A DNA stretch of 64,000 nucleotides. Origin: UBA9732 sp052170315. GTDB lineage: Bacteria > Spirochaetota > Spirochaetia > Sphaerochaetales > Sphaerochaetaceae. The stretch's first letter is position 1. Each line of letters begins with the position of its first letter. Of this stretch, positions 8,877 through 17,786 are shown piece after piece. The notes beneath the pieces are model-generated. The model worked only from the letters and a program-made list of their open reading frames with translations, was not told the DNA's origin and did not search any database. The translations under genes were made by a program, and so were the position numbers. The stretch covers positions 79,843-143,842 of the forward strand of contig JBQNAT010000003.1 in the NCBI GenBank assembly GCA_052170315.1. Reading direction: 5' to 3'.

Positions 8877-9629
8877 TTAAACCGGCCTGTTTCTTCGGAA
8901 CTCGTACATAAGTATGCCGGCAGCTACGGAAACGTTCAGGGAATCTATATGCCCGGCCATGGGAATTGAAAGCATATAATCGCATTTGGCTCGCACAAGA
9001 GAGCGCATGCCGCTTCCTTCACTTCCCATTACTATAACGCTGCGTTCGGCAAAGCCCGTACTGTACGATGGCTCTCCTGCCATATCCGCGCCGTAAACCC
9101 AGAATCCGTATTCTTTGAGAACGTCAAGTTCCATTGCAAGATTGGTTACGGTTGACATTGTAACATACTGCGCAGCGCCTGACGATGTGCGTATAACGGT
9201 TTCGTTGGCGCTTGCGCTTCTTCTTTCGGGAACTATTATCAGAGCTGCCGCAAACTGGTCTGCGCTTCTGAGGACGGCTCCAAGGTTATGCGGGTCCGTT
9301 ATTTCATCAAGGGCAAGAACAAGAGCGCCCTGTCCCTCTTTAAGGCTTTTGCAGAAGTCGATAACCGTTGTCTCACGCAGTCTTCCGCCAAGGCTTCCCG
9401 CGCCGCGTGTACCAATGTCAAGAACGGCTCCCCTGTGGTCCGTGGTTCCGGCAAGCTTTACAAGTTCGGCTTCGGAGACCTTTTTTACTGCGGTTTTGCC
9501 GTTAGAAATGGCTGCGAACTCAAGAACGCTGTTTCTCTTATCGCCGCGTAGCAGAAACAGGGTGCTGCCCCGTGATGCCGTCTTAAGAGCCTCTTCAATG
9601 GCATGGATACCGGTTATTTTCTCACCCAT
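8877..9629 (-). CDS. rlmB: 23S rRNA 2'-O-ribose methyltransferase of the TrmH/SpoU family (RlmB)
   Basis: RlmB methylates the ribose of a guanosine in the peptidyl-transferase region of 23S rRNA (G2251 in E. coli). The three SpoU motifs are visible: NLGAVLRSADQF, VMGSEGSGMRSL and IPMAGHIDSLNVSVAAGI. The N-terminal 80 residues form the usual substrate-binding domain (GIHAIEEAL). At 250 aa the length is typical. The gene lies 12 nt after dnaJ and probably belongs to its transcript. Another TrmH-type specificity, such as a tRNA target, cannot be excluded, but the N-terminal domain favours RlmB. Confidence 0.88.
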   Translation of the reverse strand: MGEKITGIHAIEEALKTASRGSTLFLLRGDKRNSVLEFAAISNGKTAVKKVSEAELVKLAGTTDHRGAVLDIGTRGAGSLGGRLRETTVIDFCKSLKEGQGALVLALDEITDPHNLGAVLRSADQFAAALIIVPERRSASANETVIRTSSGAAQYVTMSTVTNLAMELDVLKEYGFWVYGADMAGEPSYSTGFAERSVIVMGSEGSGMRSLVRAKCDYMLSIPMAGHIDSLNVSVAAGILMYEFRRNRPV

Positions 9630-9641
9630 TTAATTCTCCTG

Positions 9642-10769
9642 TCAGTCATTTTCAAAGGCCACCGGCGTTGGGTTGTCGTTTTCGCCAATTGCGTCCGAAA
9701 GCTCCTTCATTATCTGTTTGGCTTTAAGGCCAAGCCTCTTGGGAGTATCTATCTGCACCTTTATGTACAGGTCTCCCTTAAGGTCGGCATTCCTGTATCT
9801 GGGAAGTCCCTGACCCTTCACCCTGATTATCTTTCCGTTCTGTATGCCTGAAGGTATACTGACTTTGATGGTCTCTCCTTTAAGGTTGCGTACATTTATA
9901 TCAAGTCCAAGGGCTGCTTGGGTCATTGAAATTGGAATCTGCACATAAAGGTCTTCGCCGCTTCTTACAAAATATCTGTGTGGTCTGATGTTCACGCGCA
10001 CATAAAGATCCCCCGGCGTAGCGCAGTTCGCAACTGCGTTTCCCATCTGAGGAATTATTATATCGCTGCCGCTTTCTATGCCTGCAGGAATTTTGATTTT
10101 AAGCGTCTGGCTCTTTCGCACAGTTCCGGTACCTCTGCATACCGGACATGGGTCAGAAATAACCGAACCCAGTCCGCCGCAGGTGGGGCAGGTCCTTGAC
10201 ATTGAGAAAAAGCCGCTTGACTGGCGTATCTGCCCCAGTCCGCCGCAGGTGGGACAGGTCTTGTTGGAAACCATTCCTTTTGCGGAACCTGTTCCATGAC
10301 AGGCCTCGCAGGCAACCTGATGCGAATAGGTCACATCTTTCTTAAAATCAGAAACTATATCCTGAAAATCTATTTCTATATTTATTCTTATGCTCTGCCC
10401 CACGCTTGGGTTGCTCTGAGATTTGGCTCTTGTCGAAGAACCTCCGCCAAAGCCGAAAAGATCTTCGAAAATACTTCCGAAGCCGCCGGAGAACAGGTCG
10501 CTGAAGTCTCTGTAGGCGGCATTTCCAAAACCCTGTGAGCCGTCTACGCTGGCAAAGCCGAAATTGTCATAGTTCTTCCGCTTAGTATCGTCAGACAGGA
10601 CCTCGTAGGCCTCCGTCGCTTCCTTGAATCTTTCTTCCGCGGCTTTGTCGCCGGGATTCTTGTCAGGATGGTTTTCTATCGCAAGCTTTCTGTAGGCTTT
10701 CTTTATTTCTTCATTAGTGGCATTCTTGGAAACTCCAAGAACTTCATAGTAATCACGTTTATCAGCCAT
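9642..10769 (-). CDS. dnaJ: Chaperone DnaJ (Hsp40)
   Basis: This is the co-chaperone that delivers unfolded substrates to DnaK and stimulates its ATPase. It contains a J domain (residues 1-70) with HPD at 34-36, a Gly/Phe-rich linker, and four CxxCxGxG zinc-binding repeats: CEACHGTG, CPTCGGLG, CPTCGGLG and CPVCRGTG. A C-terminal substrate-binding domain follows. At 375 aa it is a full type I DnaJ. The two identical CPTCGGLG repeats create a short DNA direct repeat inside the gene. It lies downstream of dnaK, separated by a hairpin terminator, so its expression is probably lower than dnaK's. Confidence 0.97.
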   Translation of the reverse strand: MADKRDYYEVLGVSKNATNEEIKKAYRKLAIENHPDKNPGDKAAEERFKEATEAYEVLSDDTKRKNYDNFGFASVDGSQGFGNAAYRDFSDLFSGGFGSIFEDLFGFGGGSSTRAKSQSNPSVGQSIRINIEIDFQDIVSDFKKDVTYSHQVACEACHGTGSAKGMVSNKTCPTCGGLGQIRQSSGFFSMSRTCPTCGGLGSVISDPCPVCRGTGTVRKSQTLKIKIPAGIESGSDIIIPQMGNAVANCATPGDLYVRVNIRPHRYFVRSGEDLYVQIPISMTQAALGLDINVRNLKGETIKVSIPSGIQNGKIIRVKGQGLPRYRNADLKGDLYIKVQIDTPKRLGLKAKQIMKELSDAIGENDNPTPVAFEND

Positions 10770-10819
10770 AATACCCTTCTATCCCATAAGTTAGCAAAAA
10801 ACTTCGCTTTAGTACACAC

Positions 10820-10842
10820 AAAAGCCGGTCAAAAAGACCGGC
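10820..10842 (-). terminator. Terminator/attenuator between dnaK and dnaJ
   Basis: On the minus strand, GCCGGTC-TTTTT-GACCGGC forms a perfect 7-bp GC-rich stem (10824-10842) followed by TTTTG. Flanking CACA and TGTG can extend it. It lies about 30 nt after the dnaK stop. Confidence 0.75.
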
Positions 10843-10871
10843 CTTATGTGCTTATACTGGATGTTTTCCGC

Positions 10872-12797
10872 TCAGTTTACGACCTCATAGTCTGCATCTG
10901 TAGCGCCGGCATTGCTTGGACCGCTGCCCTGCGAACCTGCCTGAGGTCCGTCCTGAGGGCTCTGAGTTCCTGCGCCGCCCTGCGGGTTGGTGTTCTTGTA
11001 CATCTCTTCCGCAAGCTTATATGAAGCGCTCTGAAGAGTTTCAGTCTTTGCCTTTATCTCATCCGAAGAAGCGCTCTGATTTGCAAGTACAGCCTTAAGA
11101 TCCGCCAAAGCGGTCTCAACCGCAGCCTTGTCGGAAGCGTTAATCTTGTCGCCGTAGTCCTTCATGGCCTTTTCGGTCTGATAGACAAGGCTGTCGGCGT
11201 TGTTTCTTGCGTCAATCCTCTCACGCTCTTTCTTATCTTCTTCGGCGTGGGCTTCCGCATCCTTAACCATTCTGTCAATTTCGCTCTCATCAAGTCCGCT
11301 TGAGCTCTGAATCTGAATGCTCTGTTCCTTGCCTGTTCCAAGATCCTTTGCGGACACATGGACAATGCCGTTGGCGTCAATGTCGAATGTGACCTCAATC
11401 TGAGGAACTCCGCGCGGAGCGGCGGGAATGCCTACAAGGTCAAATGTGCCAAGAGTTCTGTTCTGAGAGGCCATTTCGCGCTCGCCCTGAAGGACGTGGA
11501 TGCTTACGGCCGTCTGTCCGTCGGCTGCCGTTGAGAAGACCTGACTCTTTCTGGTAGGAATTGTCGTGTTCCTTTCAATGAGCCTTGTCGTGACTCCGCC
11601 AAGGGTTTCAATACCCAGTGAAAGCGGCGTGACGTCAAGAAGCAGAACGTCCTTGACCGAACCGCCAAGAATACCGCCCTGAATCGCGGCGCCCATTGCA
11701 ACGACTTCGTCCGGGTTAACGCCCTTGTGCGGCTCCTTTCCGAACAGGGCCTTTACGGTTGCCTGAACCTTGGGCACACGGGTAGAACCGCCGACAAGTA
11801 TTACTTCGTCAATGTCGGAAGCTGAAAGCCCTGCATCCCTGAGCGCGTTCTGGCATGGAACCTTTGTCCTTTCAATAAGGTCGTCTATCATCTGCTCGAA
11901 GGCGGCCCTTGTCAGGGTCATCTGCAGGTGTTTGGGGCCTGTTGCGTCAGCAGAAATGAACGGCAGGTTTATATCGGAAGAGGTGGCGTTTGAAAGCTCG
12001 ATTTTGGCCTTCTCCGCTGCTTCCTTCAGTCTCTGGAGAGCCATCTTATCCTTTGAAAGGTCTATTCCGGTTTCGTTCTTGAAGGAATTTACCATCCACT
12101 CAATTATCCTCTGGTCAAAGTTGTCTCCGCCAAGATGTGTGTCGCCGTTTGTGGACTTAACCTCAAAGACACCGTCTCCAAGCTCAAGAATTGAGATATC
12201 AAAGGTTCCTCCGCCAAGGTCGTAAACAGCAATCTTCTCGTCCTTTGAGGAATCTTTGCCGAAACCGTACGCCAAAGCCGCGGCAGTAGGCTCGTTGACT
12301 ATTCTTTTTACCTCAAGACCCGCAATCTTTCCGGCGTCCTTTGTTGCCTGTCTCTGAGCATCGTTGAAGTATGCCGGAACAGTTATAACCGCCTCTGTGA
12401 CGGCTTCGCCAAGGTAATCCTCCGCAGTCTTCTTCATCTTCTGCAGGATGCTGGCGGAAATTTCCTCAGGGCTGTATTCGGTTCCGCGGATGGAAATCCT
12501 GACGGCGCCGTTAGGACCTGATATAACTTTATAAGGTATCATTGAAAGTTCGTTTGGAACTTCGCTGTACTTGTGTCCCATGAATCTCTTGATTGAGTAA
12601 ACCGTATTCTCCGCGTTTGTAACTATCTGGTTCTTTGCCGGCTGGCCTACAAGACGGTCGCCCTTTGCGGTAAAACCTACAACTGACGGAGTTGTTCTCT
12701 GCCCCTCCGAATTGGCAATTACAACAGGCTCCGAACCTTCCATGACGGCAACGCAGCTGTTTGTTGTTCCAAGATCAATACCAATAATCTTTCCCAT
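10872..12797 (-). CDS. dnaK: Chaperone DnaK (Hsp70)
   Basis: An ATP-dependent cytosolic chaperone that binds exposed hydrophobic segments. The N-terminal ATPase domain shows GIDLGTTNSCVAV at the start, the DLGGGTFD phosphate loop and a VGGSTRVP adenosine motif. The substrate domain follows from about residue 390, and the C-terminal lid ends in a Gly/Gln-rich tail with the acidic end DADYEVVN. At 641 aa the length is standard. It has its own promoter and a good AGGAG ribosome-binding site. No CIRCE inverted repeat (TTAGCACTC-N9-GAGTGCTAA) is present upstream, so HrcA control is not supported here. Confidence 0.98.
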   Translation of the reverse strand: MGKIIGIDLGTTNSCVAVMEGSEPVVIANSEGQRTTPSVVGFTAKGDRLVGQPAKNQIVTNAENTVYSIKRFMGHKYSEVPNELSMIPYKVISGPNGAVRISIRGTEYSPEEISASILQKMKKTAEDYLGEAVTEAVITVPAYFNDAQRQATKDAGKIAGLEVKRIVNEPTAAALAYGFGKDSSKDEKIAVYDLGGGTFDISILELGDGVFEVKSTNGDTHLGGDNFDQRIIEWMVNSFKNETGIDLSKDKMALQRLKEAAEKAKIELSNATSSDINLPFISADATGPKHLQMTLTRAAFEQMIDDLIERTKVPCQNALRDAGLSASDIDEVILVGGSTRVPKVQATVKALFGKEPHKGVNPDEVVAMGAAIQGGILGGSVKDVLLLDVTPLSLGIETLGGVTTRLIERNTTIPTRKSQVFSTAADGQTAVSIHVLQGEREMASQNRTLGTFDLVGIPAAPRGVPQIEVTFDIDANGIVHVSAKDLGTGKEQSIQIQSSSGLDESEIDRMVKDAEAHAEEDKKERERIDARNNADSLVYQTEKAMKDYGDKINASDKAAVETALADLKAVLANQSASSDEIKAKTETLQSASYKLAEEMYKNTNPQGGAGTQSPQDGPQAGSQGSGPSNAGATDADYEVVN

Positions 12798-12846
12798 ATA
12801 TGTACTCCTAAATATTTATCTGGTTTCTGACTTTTCAGTCACAGTA

Positions 12847-12875
12847 AATTTAATTACAGAATAACGAATCGTCAA
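12847..12875 (-). promoter_or_regulatory. dnaK promoter
   Basis: TTGACG (12870-12875) and TAAATT (12847-12852) are separated by 17 nt on the minus strand, giving a leader of about 45 nt. The grpE promoter has the same TTGACG -35 and 17-nt spacing. Confidence 0.6.
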
Positions 12876-12890
12876 TTTCCGAACGGTTTT

Positions 12891-13481
12891 TTATTCGGGT
12901 TTTCCTATTTTTACCTTAGCGGGCCGGATTACTCTCTCATGAAGCGTATAGCCCTTGAGAAATTCATCAAGAACCGTTTCTTCCTTAAGGTTCTCATCAA
13001 CGGTCATCATGCAGGCCTCGTGCAGGTTGGGATTAAACTCTTTCCCCACAGATTCAATGGCTTTAAGCCCCCAATTTTTGTCAAGGGTGCTCATCAGCTG
13101 AGCCTGAGCTATCTCAAGGCCTTCCACAAGGCTCTTAACGTCTCCGCCGTTCTTCGCGGCGGCAAGGGCTCTGTCCAGATTGTCAATAAAACCCAGAATA
13201 TCTCTGATAAGGCTTTCATTCGCGAACTGGATTGCGTCTTCCTTATCGCGTACAAGACGTTTTCTGTAGTTTTCAAGCTCTGCCTGCCGCCTCATCATCT
13301 GGTCTTTAAGCTCCGCGTTGGATTTTTCAAGCTCAGCAACCTTATTTCTCAGAAGTTCCTCTTCAGGGACTTCTTCCACAGCTTCAGTCTCATTTTCCGC
13401 TTCAGCTTCCGCCTTAAGAGTTTCCTCTTCAGGGATTTCCGGCTCAAGCTTTTTCTCTTTTTTCTCTTTTGACTTACTCAT
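12891..13481 (-). CDS. grpE: Nucleotide exchange factor GrpE
   Basis: GrpE releases ADP from DnaK and so resets the chaperone cycle. The first 55 residues are unusually rich in Glu and Lys (EKKEKKLEPEIPEEE). They are followed by the long dimerising helix and the compact beta domain with the family signature near the end (VIRPAKVKIGKP). Length is 196 aa, normal. It is upstream of dnaK but each gene has its own promoter. The ribosome-binding site GGAGAAG precedes the ATG. Confidence 0.96.
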   Translation of the reverse strand: MSKSKEKKEKKLEPEIPEEETLKAEAEAENETEAVEEVPEEELLRNKVAELEKSNAELKDQMMRRQAELENYRKRLVRDKEDAIQFANESLIRDILGFIDNLDRALAAAKNGGDVKSLVEGLEIAQAQLMSTLDKNWGLKAIESVGKEFNPNLHEACMMTVDENLKEETVLDEFLKGYTLHERVIRPAKVKIGKPE

Positions 13482-13524
13482 ATCTTCTCCGAATTTTTAC
13501 TTCGAGTATTTTACCTGTAGACGA

Positions 13525-13553
13525 AAGTTACAAAGGAAGAAGTCAAACGTCAA
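13525..13553 (-). promoter_or_regulatory. grpE promoter
   Basis: TTGACG (13548-13553) and TAACTT (13525-13530) are 17 nt apart. The -35 box overlaps the end of the upstream coiled-coil gene, so there is essentially no free intergenic space before it. Confidence 0.6.
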
Positions 13554-14851
13554 GACTTTGAAGGCTTGCCGTTATCATCATCAAAGTCAATCACCTCTTC
13601 CCTGCCGTAGGTTTCCCACTTGCCGCGGGAAATATCCGCGTATGAACCTGAGCCGTTTTTTGTCCTGCGCGGGGATTTTTCTTCAAATGCATTGAAATCC
13701 ATATCCATTATGTCCATGCCGCGAAGGTCGGATTCGTCTTCCACCCCGCCGAAGCTTGCAAAGTCATCAGTTTCATTTATGCCTTCGCCGCAGGTGTCTT
13801 CCTCTTCAGGTTCAAGATTCGTTTTGTTTTCTTCTTCAGCAAACTCTTCCTCTGTCTTGGGAGTGAATTTTGGAGTTTTAAATTTAGGTTTCTGCATATC
13901 AGATCTTGATTTTTCATCGGTTTCGGGAACGGGAACTGAAAGCTCCGCTATCTCAGAACTGAGATCCGCGCGTCCAAGCCCGGTTTTCGGGGCCCCGATG
14001 TCTGCCGTGACAATCTTGGGAACATCTGAAGATGCCTGCTTTGCCGCGGGAGATGACGGCATGATACCTGAAGCTGTACCTGAAGCCGTACCGGAAGATT
14101 CCAATCTTTCAGCTACCGCGCGGGCTTCGTCTATCTTGTTTTCAAGCTCGCCGAAGAACTGCTGGACAGTATGTATAACCGCCTGAAAAGCATCATCCAG
14201 CTTGCGCAGACGGAAATCCGTATCATTTGAAGTTTTGGCCTTGAAGTCTTCAAATACTTCATTGCTTTCCTTGTGAAGACTCGCCATAGCTTCGTCCATA
14301 CTGCTGTCAGTCTCTCTTACAGCGTCGTTCATGCGCACGATGGACTCGCGCTCAAGCTGTATGACCCTCTGCTCGTGCTTTCTCAGATGTTCGTCGGCAT
14401 CCTTCATATCCTGCCGGAAACCGTCTATTACAGCGCGTACCTTATCAAGGCGGTCCGCTTCTTTCTGAACCTCCGAAACCTTATTGTCGGCATCGCTTGT
14501 AAGCCTGCCAAGCCCCTCTAAGGCAACGCGGTAGGTCTCCATCGCATTTTTAAGTCTTGCAAGGTCTTCAGAATAGGACCTGAGCTCTCCAAGCTGAGCA
14601 TTTACAGTCTGTATAAGACCTTTTACCTCAGCGTCTTTTTTTGAGATAGTCTGCTCAAGCTCTGTAGCATACTGTTTTAAAGAGTTATCGCTGGCCTCCG
14701 CGTTCCCCTTGTAGATATCAAGGAGTTTTTTAACGTTTGAAAGGCTCTTGCTGCTTTTGTCGCTTGCCCTTAGAGTGAAAATTATAATAAGCGTCACAAC
14801 AAACAGAGCTATCGGAAGCAGAACCGGAAGCATTGAAGAAGCGTAAGGCAT
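13550..14851 (-). CDS. Membrane-anchored coiled-coil protein
   Basis: One N-terminal membrane segment (about residues 6-28) is followed by roughly 220 residues of charged heptad-like sequence with no Pro, predicted to be a long coiled coil. A low-complexity acidic tail (residues 250-433) follows, with EEEFAEEE-type stretches. Spirochaetes carry several such SpiroCoCo-type proteins, thought to be structural or cell-shape factors, but I cannot assign a role. The ATG overlaps the HAD gene stop (TGATG), so it is translationally coupled and part of the der operon. Topology is probably N-in/out with the coil in the cytoplasm or periplasm; this cannot be decided here. Confidence 0.7.
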   Translation of the reverse strand: MPYASSMLPVLLPIALFVVTLIIIFTLRASDKSSKSLSNVKKLLDIYKGNAEASDNSLKQYATELEQTISKKDAEVKGLIQTVNAQLGELRSYSEDLARLKNAMETYRVALEGLGRLTSDADNKVSEVQKEADRLDKVRAVIDGFRQDMKDADEHLRKHEQRVIQLERESIVRMNDAVRETDSSMDEAMASLHKESNEVFEDFKAKTSNDTDFRLRKLDDAFQAVIHTVQQFFGELENKIDEARAVAERLESSGTASGTASGIMPSSPAAKQASSDVPKIVTADIGAPKTGLGRADLSSEIAELSVPVPETDEKSRSDMQKPKFKTPKFTPKTEEEFAEEENKTNLEPEEEDTCGEGINETDDFASFGGVEDESDLRGMDIMDMDFNAFEEKSPRRTKNGSGSYADISRGKWETYGREEVIDFDDDNGKPSKS

Positions 14852-15567
14852 CAGTTATCCCCCATATTGGCAGAAAGCCAGACATCAAAATCACTCCATC
14901 GGTTGAAAACCGCCTTTGCAAGCGGATAACGCGATGGAAAATCCTTTTCGGACCCCCTGACGTTCACCAGAACAGCATCAATACCTACCCCGTGCGCTCC
15001 GGCTATATCCTTTGCGTAACTGTCGCCTACATAAAGAACGTCAGCTGAATCCATCTTCAGATTATATAGCAAATATTCAAAACAGTGTGTATCGGGTTTC
15101 AGGAATCCCGTGTCGTCGCTTGACGCGGCAAAATCAACAAAATCGGCAAGGCCCATGCTCTCAAGTTTGTGAAACAGCGGGAAATCCGACAAAACTCCAA
15201 CTTTCAGGCCATTGTCTCTGATTTTTCTAAAAGTTTCAGCAACCCCGTCAAAGGGTTTTGTTTTCTCATAAAGTTTTTCCATGGGGTCATAAATCCACTT
15301 TTCAAGTTTTTCATACGTCCCGGCGCGGGACTTTTCCGAACCCGCAACTTCCGCCTTTCCGCGCTGTTCCAGAAGCATAGCCTCACGCAGGCGAAACGGA
15401 ACATCCTGCGCGAAAGTCCCCTGAAGACGGCGGAATTTCACACGCCCAAGAAGGTATCTCAGTCCGAAAACCGGATGCCTGAGAGTAATTGAAATCATCC
15501 GCCTGTTCATGGTTTTCGCAGGATATAAAGTCCCGTCTATGTCAAAGCAGACCGCCCTGTATGCCAT
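14851..15567 (-). CDS. HAD-family hydrolase (phosphatase-like)
   Basis: HAD motif I is DIDGT (Asp9/Asp11), motif II lies near VGVLSD, motif III is the Lys in FLKPDTHCF, and motif IV is VGDSYAKDIAGA. Together these give a complete catalytic set for a phosphoaspartate-type phosphatase. The cap domain is about 100 residues and unusually basic. The ATG at 15567 overlaps the der stop by one base; a GTG one codon earlier is possible. The substrate is unknown. Subfamily resemblance is to the small-molecule phosphatases (HAD IA). Confidence 0.8.
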   Translation of the reverse strand: MAYRAVCFDIDGTLYPAKTMNRRMISITLRHPVFGLRYLLGRVKFRRLQGTFAQDVPFRLREAMLLEQRGKAEVAGSEKSRAGTYEKLEKWIYDPMEKLYEKTKPFDGVAETFRKIRDNGLKVGVLSDFPLFHKLESMGLADFVDFAASSDDTGFLKPDTHCFEYLLYNLKMDSADVLYVGDSYAKDIAGAHGVGIDAVLVNVRGSEKDFPSRYPLAKAVFNRWSDFDVWLSANMGDN

Positions 15568-17093
15568 CACCTGCCCTTCTTCTGAGCCTTTGACTTCCTG
15601 TAGGTCTCACGGGCTTTCCGCATTGCAATCGCCTTGGCTTTTGCCCCCACCTTCTTCGCGGCGAGTTTTGCCTTTGCCTTTCCTCCCAATGTTTTCGGCT
15701 TTGCCTCAGGATTATCGGAAACGGGTCTGACCTTTGAATTCTGTCCAAGCTTATGATTGCTTTCGCTTCTCTCTCTTTCGCGCAGGTTTATCTCTATGGG
15801 AACATCCGTAAAACCAAGGTCGCGCCGGATGCAGTTCTTAAGGTATTGCACGTAAGTCTGCGGAAAATCCTTCTTTCTGTTGATGAAAAACAGAAATCTT
15901 ACAGGCTGAGCGCCAACCTGAGTTCCGTAGTAAACCTTAAAGTGCCCCTCTGAACCGCGCGTTGGCTGATAGGCCTCGCTCCAGGCTTTCAGAGCCATAT
16001 TCAAAGTTGCGGTGTCAACGCGCCTGCCAAGCTGGCTGTAAATCTTCAGGACAGTATCCAGCATCGGAGCGATATTGTCGCCCGTAGCGGCGGAAATAAA
16101 GCGGACAGGCGCGAAATTCAGTATCGGAAACTGGAACCTTATCCTGTCTTCAATAGCCTGCCTTTCGTTGGGAAACCCCTTCAGAAGGTCTGTCTTATTA
16201 AGAAGAATAACAACACCCTTGCCCCTTCTGACAATCAGGGCGGCAATCTTTTTATCCTGTTCGGAAAGTCCTTCCGCGACATCCACTACAAGAAGAACGA
16301 CATCGGCATCATCAATGGTCTTTATGGCCCTGTTTACTGAGTAATACTCAACGTCCTCTTCAACCTTGGATTTTCTTCTTATGCCTGCGGTATCCAGAAT
16401 GGTGAACTCTTTACCCTTATAGGAGAATGAACCTTTTACAACATCCCTTGTGGTGCCGGCTACAGGGCTTACAATGGACAGCTCCAGACCCGTGAGAAGA
16501 TTGGTAAGCGTGCTTTTACCCGTATTGGGCTTGCCCAGAACGGCAAGCTTTATGCTGTCGCGGGCTCTGTCCGCTTCCGGCTCTTCGGCATCCGAAGATT
16601 CTTCATCCAAAGCCAGCATGCCCATAAGAGTTTCTTCAAGAGTGTCTATGCCCAGACCGTGAGAAGAGGAAATACCCACTACGCGCTGATAGCCGAAGGA
16701 AAAATAGTTCCATATAAGATCTTCCCTGGAAGGGTCGTCTATCTTATTGACCACCATGACGATTTTATCAGTATAAGGCCTGAGCAGGCTAAGAAGGGTT
16801 TGATCCTCCGGAGTTATCTCCGTACAGTCCAGCATGAAGAGTATGGCATCAGCGCCGTCAAGCAAAGAAAGGCTCTTCCTGGATACAAGCTCGTCAAAGC
16901 CCTCGAGCTCCATTTTTACACCGCCGCTGTCTGTAAGCTTAACGGCGTGGCCGTTGAGTATCCATCTTTCCGTTATGGGGTCCCTTGTCACACCCGGCGT
17001 AGGGTCCGTTATTGCCCTTCTTTCCCCAATGAGCCTGTTGAACAAAGTTGATTTCCCTACGTTAGGCCTTCCTATTATAACCACATTCTTCAT
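15567..17093 (-). CDS. der: Ribosome-assembly GTPase Der (EngA)
   Basis: Der is a double-G-domain GTPase needed for 50S subunit maturation. First G domain: GRPNVGKST, DSGG, NKID. Second G domain: GKPNTGKST, DTAG, NKTD. A KH-like domain follows (about 350-445). The C-terminus carries an extra tail of about 60 residues, almost all Lys, Ala and Arg, longer than in most Der proteins. I place the start at the ATG at 17093 rather than 17102, because a TATAAT box covers the upstream ATG and would leave transcription beginning at about 17093. No Shine-Dalgarno site precedes either start. Confidence 0.95.
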   Translation of the reverse strand: MKNVVIIGRPNVGKSTLFNRLIGERRAITDPTPGVTRDPITERWILNGHAVKLTDSGGVKMELEGFDELVSRKSLSLLDGADAILFMLDCTEITPEDQTLLSLLRPYTDKIVMVVNKIDDPSREDLIWNYFSFGYQRVVGISSSHGLGIDTLEETLMGMLALDEESSDAEEPEADRARDSIKLAVLGKPNTGKSTLTNLLTGLELSIVSPVAGTTRDVVKGSFSYKGKEFTILDTAGIRRKSKVEEDVEYYSVNRAIKTIDDADVVLLVVDVAEGLSEQDKKIAALIVRRGKGVVILLNKTDLLKGFPNERQAIEDRIRFQFPILNFAPVRFISAATGDNIAPMLDTVLKIYSQLGRRVDTATLNMALKAWSEAYQPTRGSEGHFKVYYGTQVGAQPVRFLFFINRKKDFPQTYVQYLKNCIRRDLGFTDVPIEINLRERERSESNHKLGQNSKVRPVSDNPEAKPKTLGGKAKAKLAAKKVGAKAKAIAMRKARETYRKSKAQKKGR

Positions 17094-17100
17094 AGCGGCC

Positions 17101-17109
17101 ATTATAGCA
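17101..17109 (-). promoter_or_regulatory. Extended -10 element of der
   Basis: TGC-TATAAT on the minus strand, with TATAAT at 17101-17106. The -35 region is poor. The der ATG at 17093 begins 7 nt after the -10, the usual distance to the transcription start, so the der mRNA may be leaderless. Confidence 0.55.
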
Positions 17110-17146
17110 AATCAAAGCTCATAAATCCACCGCGGCGCAAAGGCAC

Positions 17147-17176
17147 TTGCGCTGGGAATTGAACATACTGTAATCT
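17147..17176 (+). promoter_or_regulatory. Possible promoter of the GerMN gene
   Basis: TTGCGC (17147-17152) and TAATCT (17171-17176) are 18 nt apart. The match is weak. The ATG at 17186 is 9 nt after the -10 and no ribosome-binding site is visible. Confidence 0.35.
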
Positions 17177-17185
17177 AAAAAGACC

Positions 17186-17785
17186 ATGATTGAAGATCTT
17201 CAGGATGAACTGCACAGAGAGCAGCCTGCACACAAAGAAAAGTCTCGGAGAAAAGGCGGCCTGTTTTTATTCGCCTTCATCATATGGCTTGTCTACGCTG
17301 CAGTAATCATACTGTCTTCCCTCCCGCGCATAATCGCCTCGGTAAGGGAATCCGATATCATTCAGACTGTCGGCAAAATAGAGGTTCTAAAAGCCGGTGT
17401 ACAGAAAAGAAACGCGAAACTCTGCTTTGCAGTCCCCAAAGCGGACGGTACAACAGCCTTTGTTATCTGCACCCAGCAGATAGAGAAAACGGGAGCATCC
17501 GAATATCATGATGTTATAGAAGGCCTACTCGCGGGGCCCGGCTATGAGGCCCTTTCAGTGGGAGCCATAAGTTTTATAAAAAAGGGCACATCTCTTTTAG
17601 GTCTGAGCGTTTCTGAAAGCACTGCCTTCGTAAACCTTTCAGAGTCCTTTACAGACTCGGGAAGCAGCTGGGGCTCCGGAGGTCTTGAAACGGCCTGCTG
17701 TCAGATTGCGCGGACACTTCAGGCTTTGGATACTGAAATAAAAAACATTGTGATACTTGCAGACGGAAAAGAGTTTACTCTTTAG
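17186..17785 (+). CDS. Membrane protein with GerMN domain
   Basis: The 199-aa product has a basic N-terminus, one membrane segment (about residues 25-48) and an extracytoplasmic GerMN domain (about 105-195). The pattern LLAGPGYEAL...IKKGTSLLGLSVSESTAFVNLSESF and the closing ILADGKEF are typical. GerMN was named for the spore-germination protein GerM but is widespread in non-sporulating bacteria; in spirochaetes its function is unknown, possibly cell-wall related. It diverges from der and converges on tlyA with only one base between the stop codons. Confidence 0.75.
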   Translation: MIEDLQDELHREQPAHKEKSRRKGGLFLFAFIIWLVYAAVIILSSLPRIIASVRESDIIQTVGKIEVLKAGVQKRNAKLCFAVPKADGTTAFVICTQQIEKTGASEYHDVIEGLLAGPGYEALSVGAISFIKKGTSLLGLSVSESTAFVNLSESFTDSGSSWGSGGLETACCQIARTLQALDTEIKNIVILADGKEFTL

Positions 17786-17786
17786 T

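Noticed and set aside
10168..10252. Direct repeat of about 20 nt inside dnaJ
   Set aside because: It encodes two identical CPTCGGLG zinc-finger repeats, normal for DnaJ.
12798..13549. CIRCE element for HrcA control of grpE/dnaK
   Set aside because: No TTAGCACTC-N9-GAGTGCTAA-like repeat was found in either promoter region.
17765..17782. AAGAGT-TT-ACTCTT inverted repeat at the GerMN end
   Set aside because: AT-rich, without a T tract, and inside the last codons; not a credible terminator.
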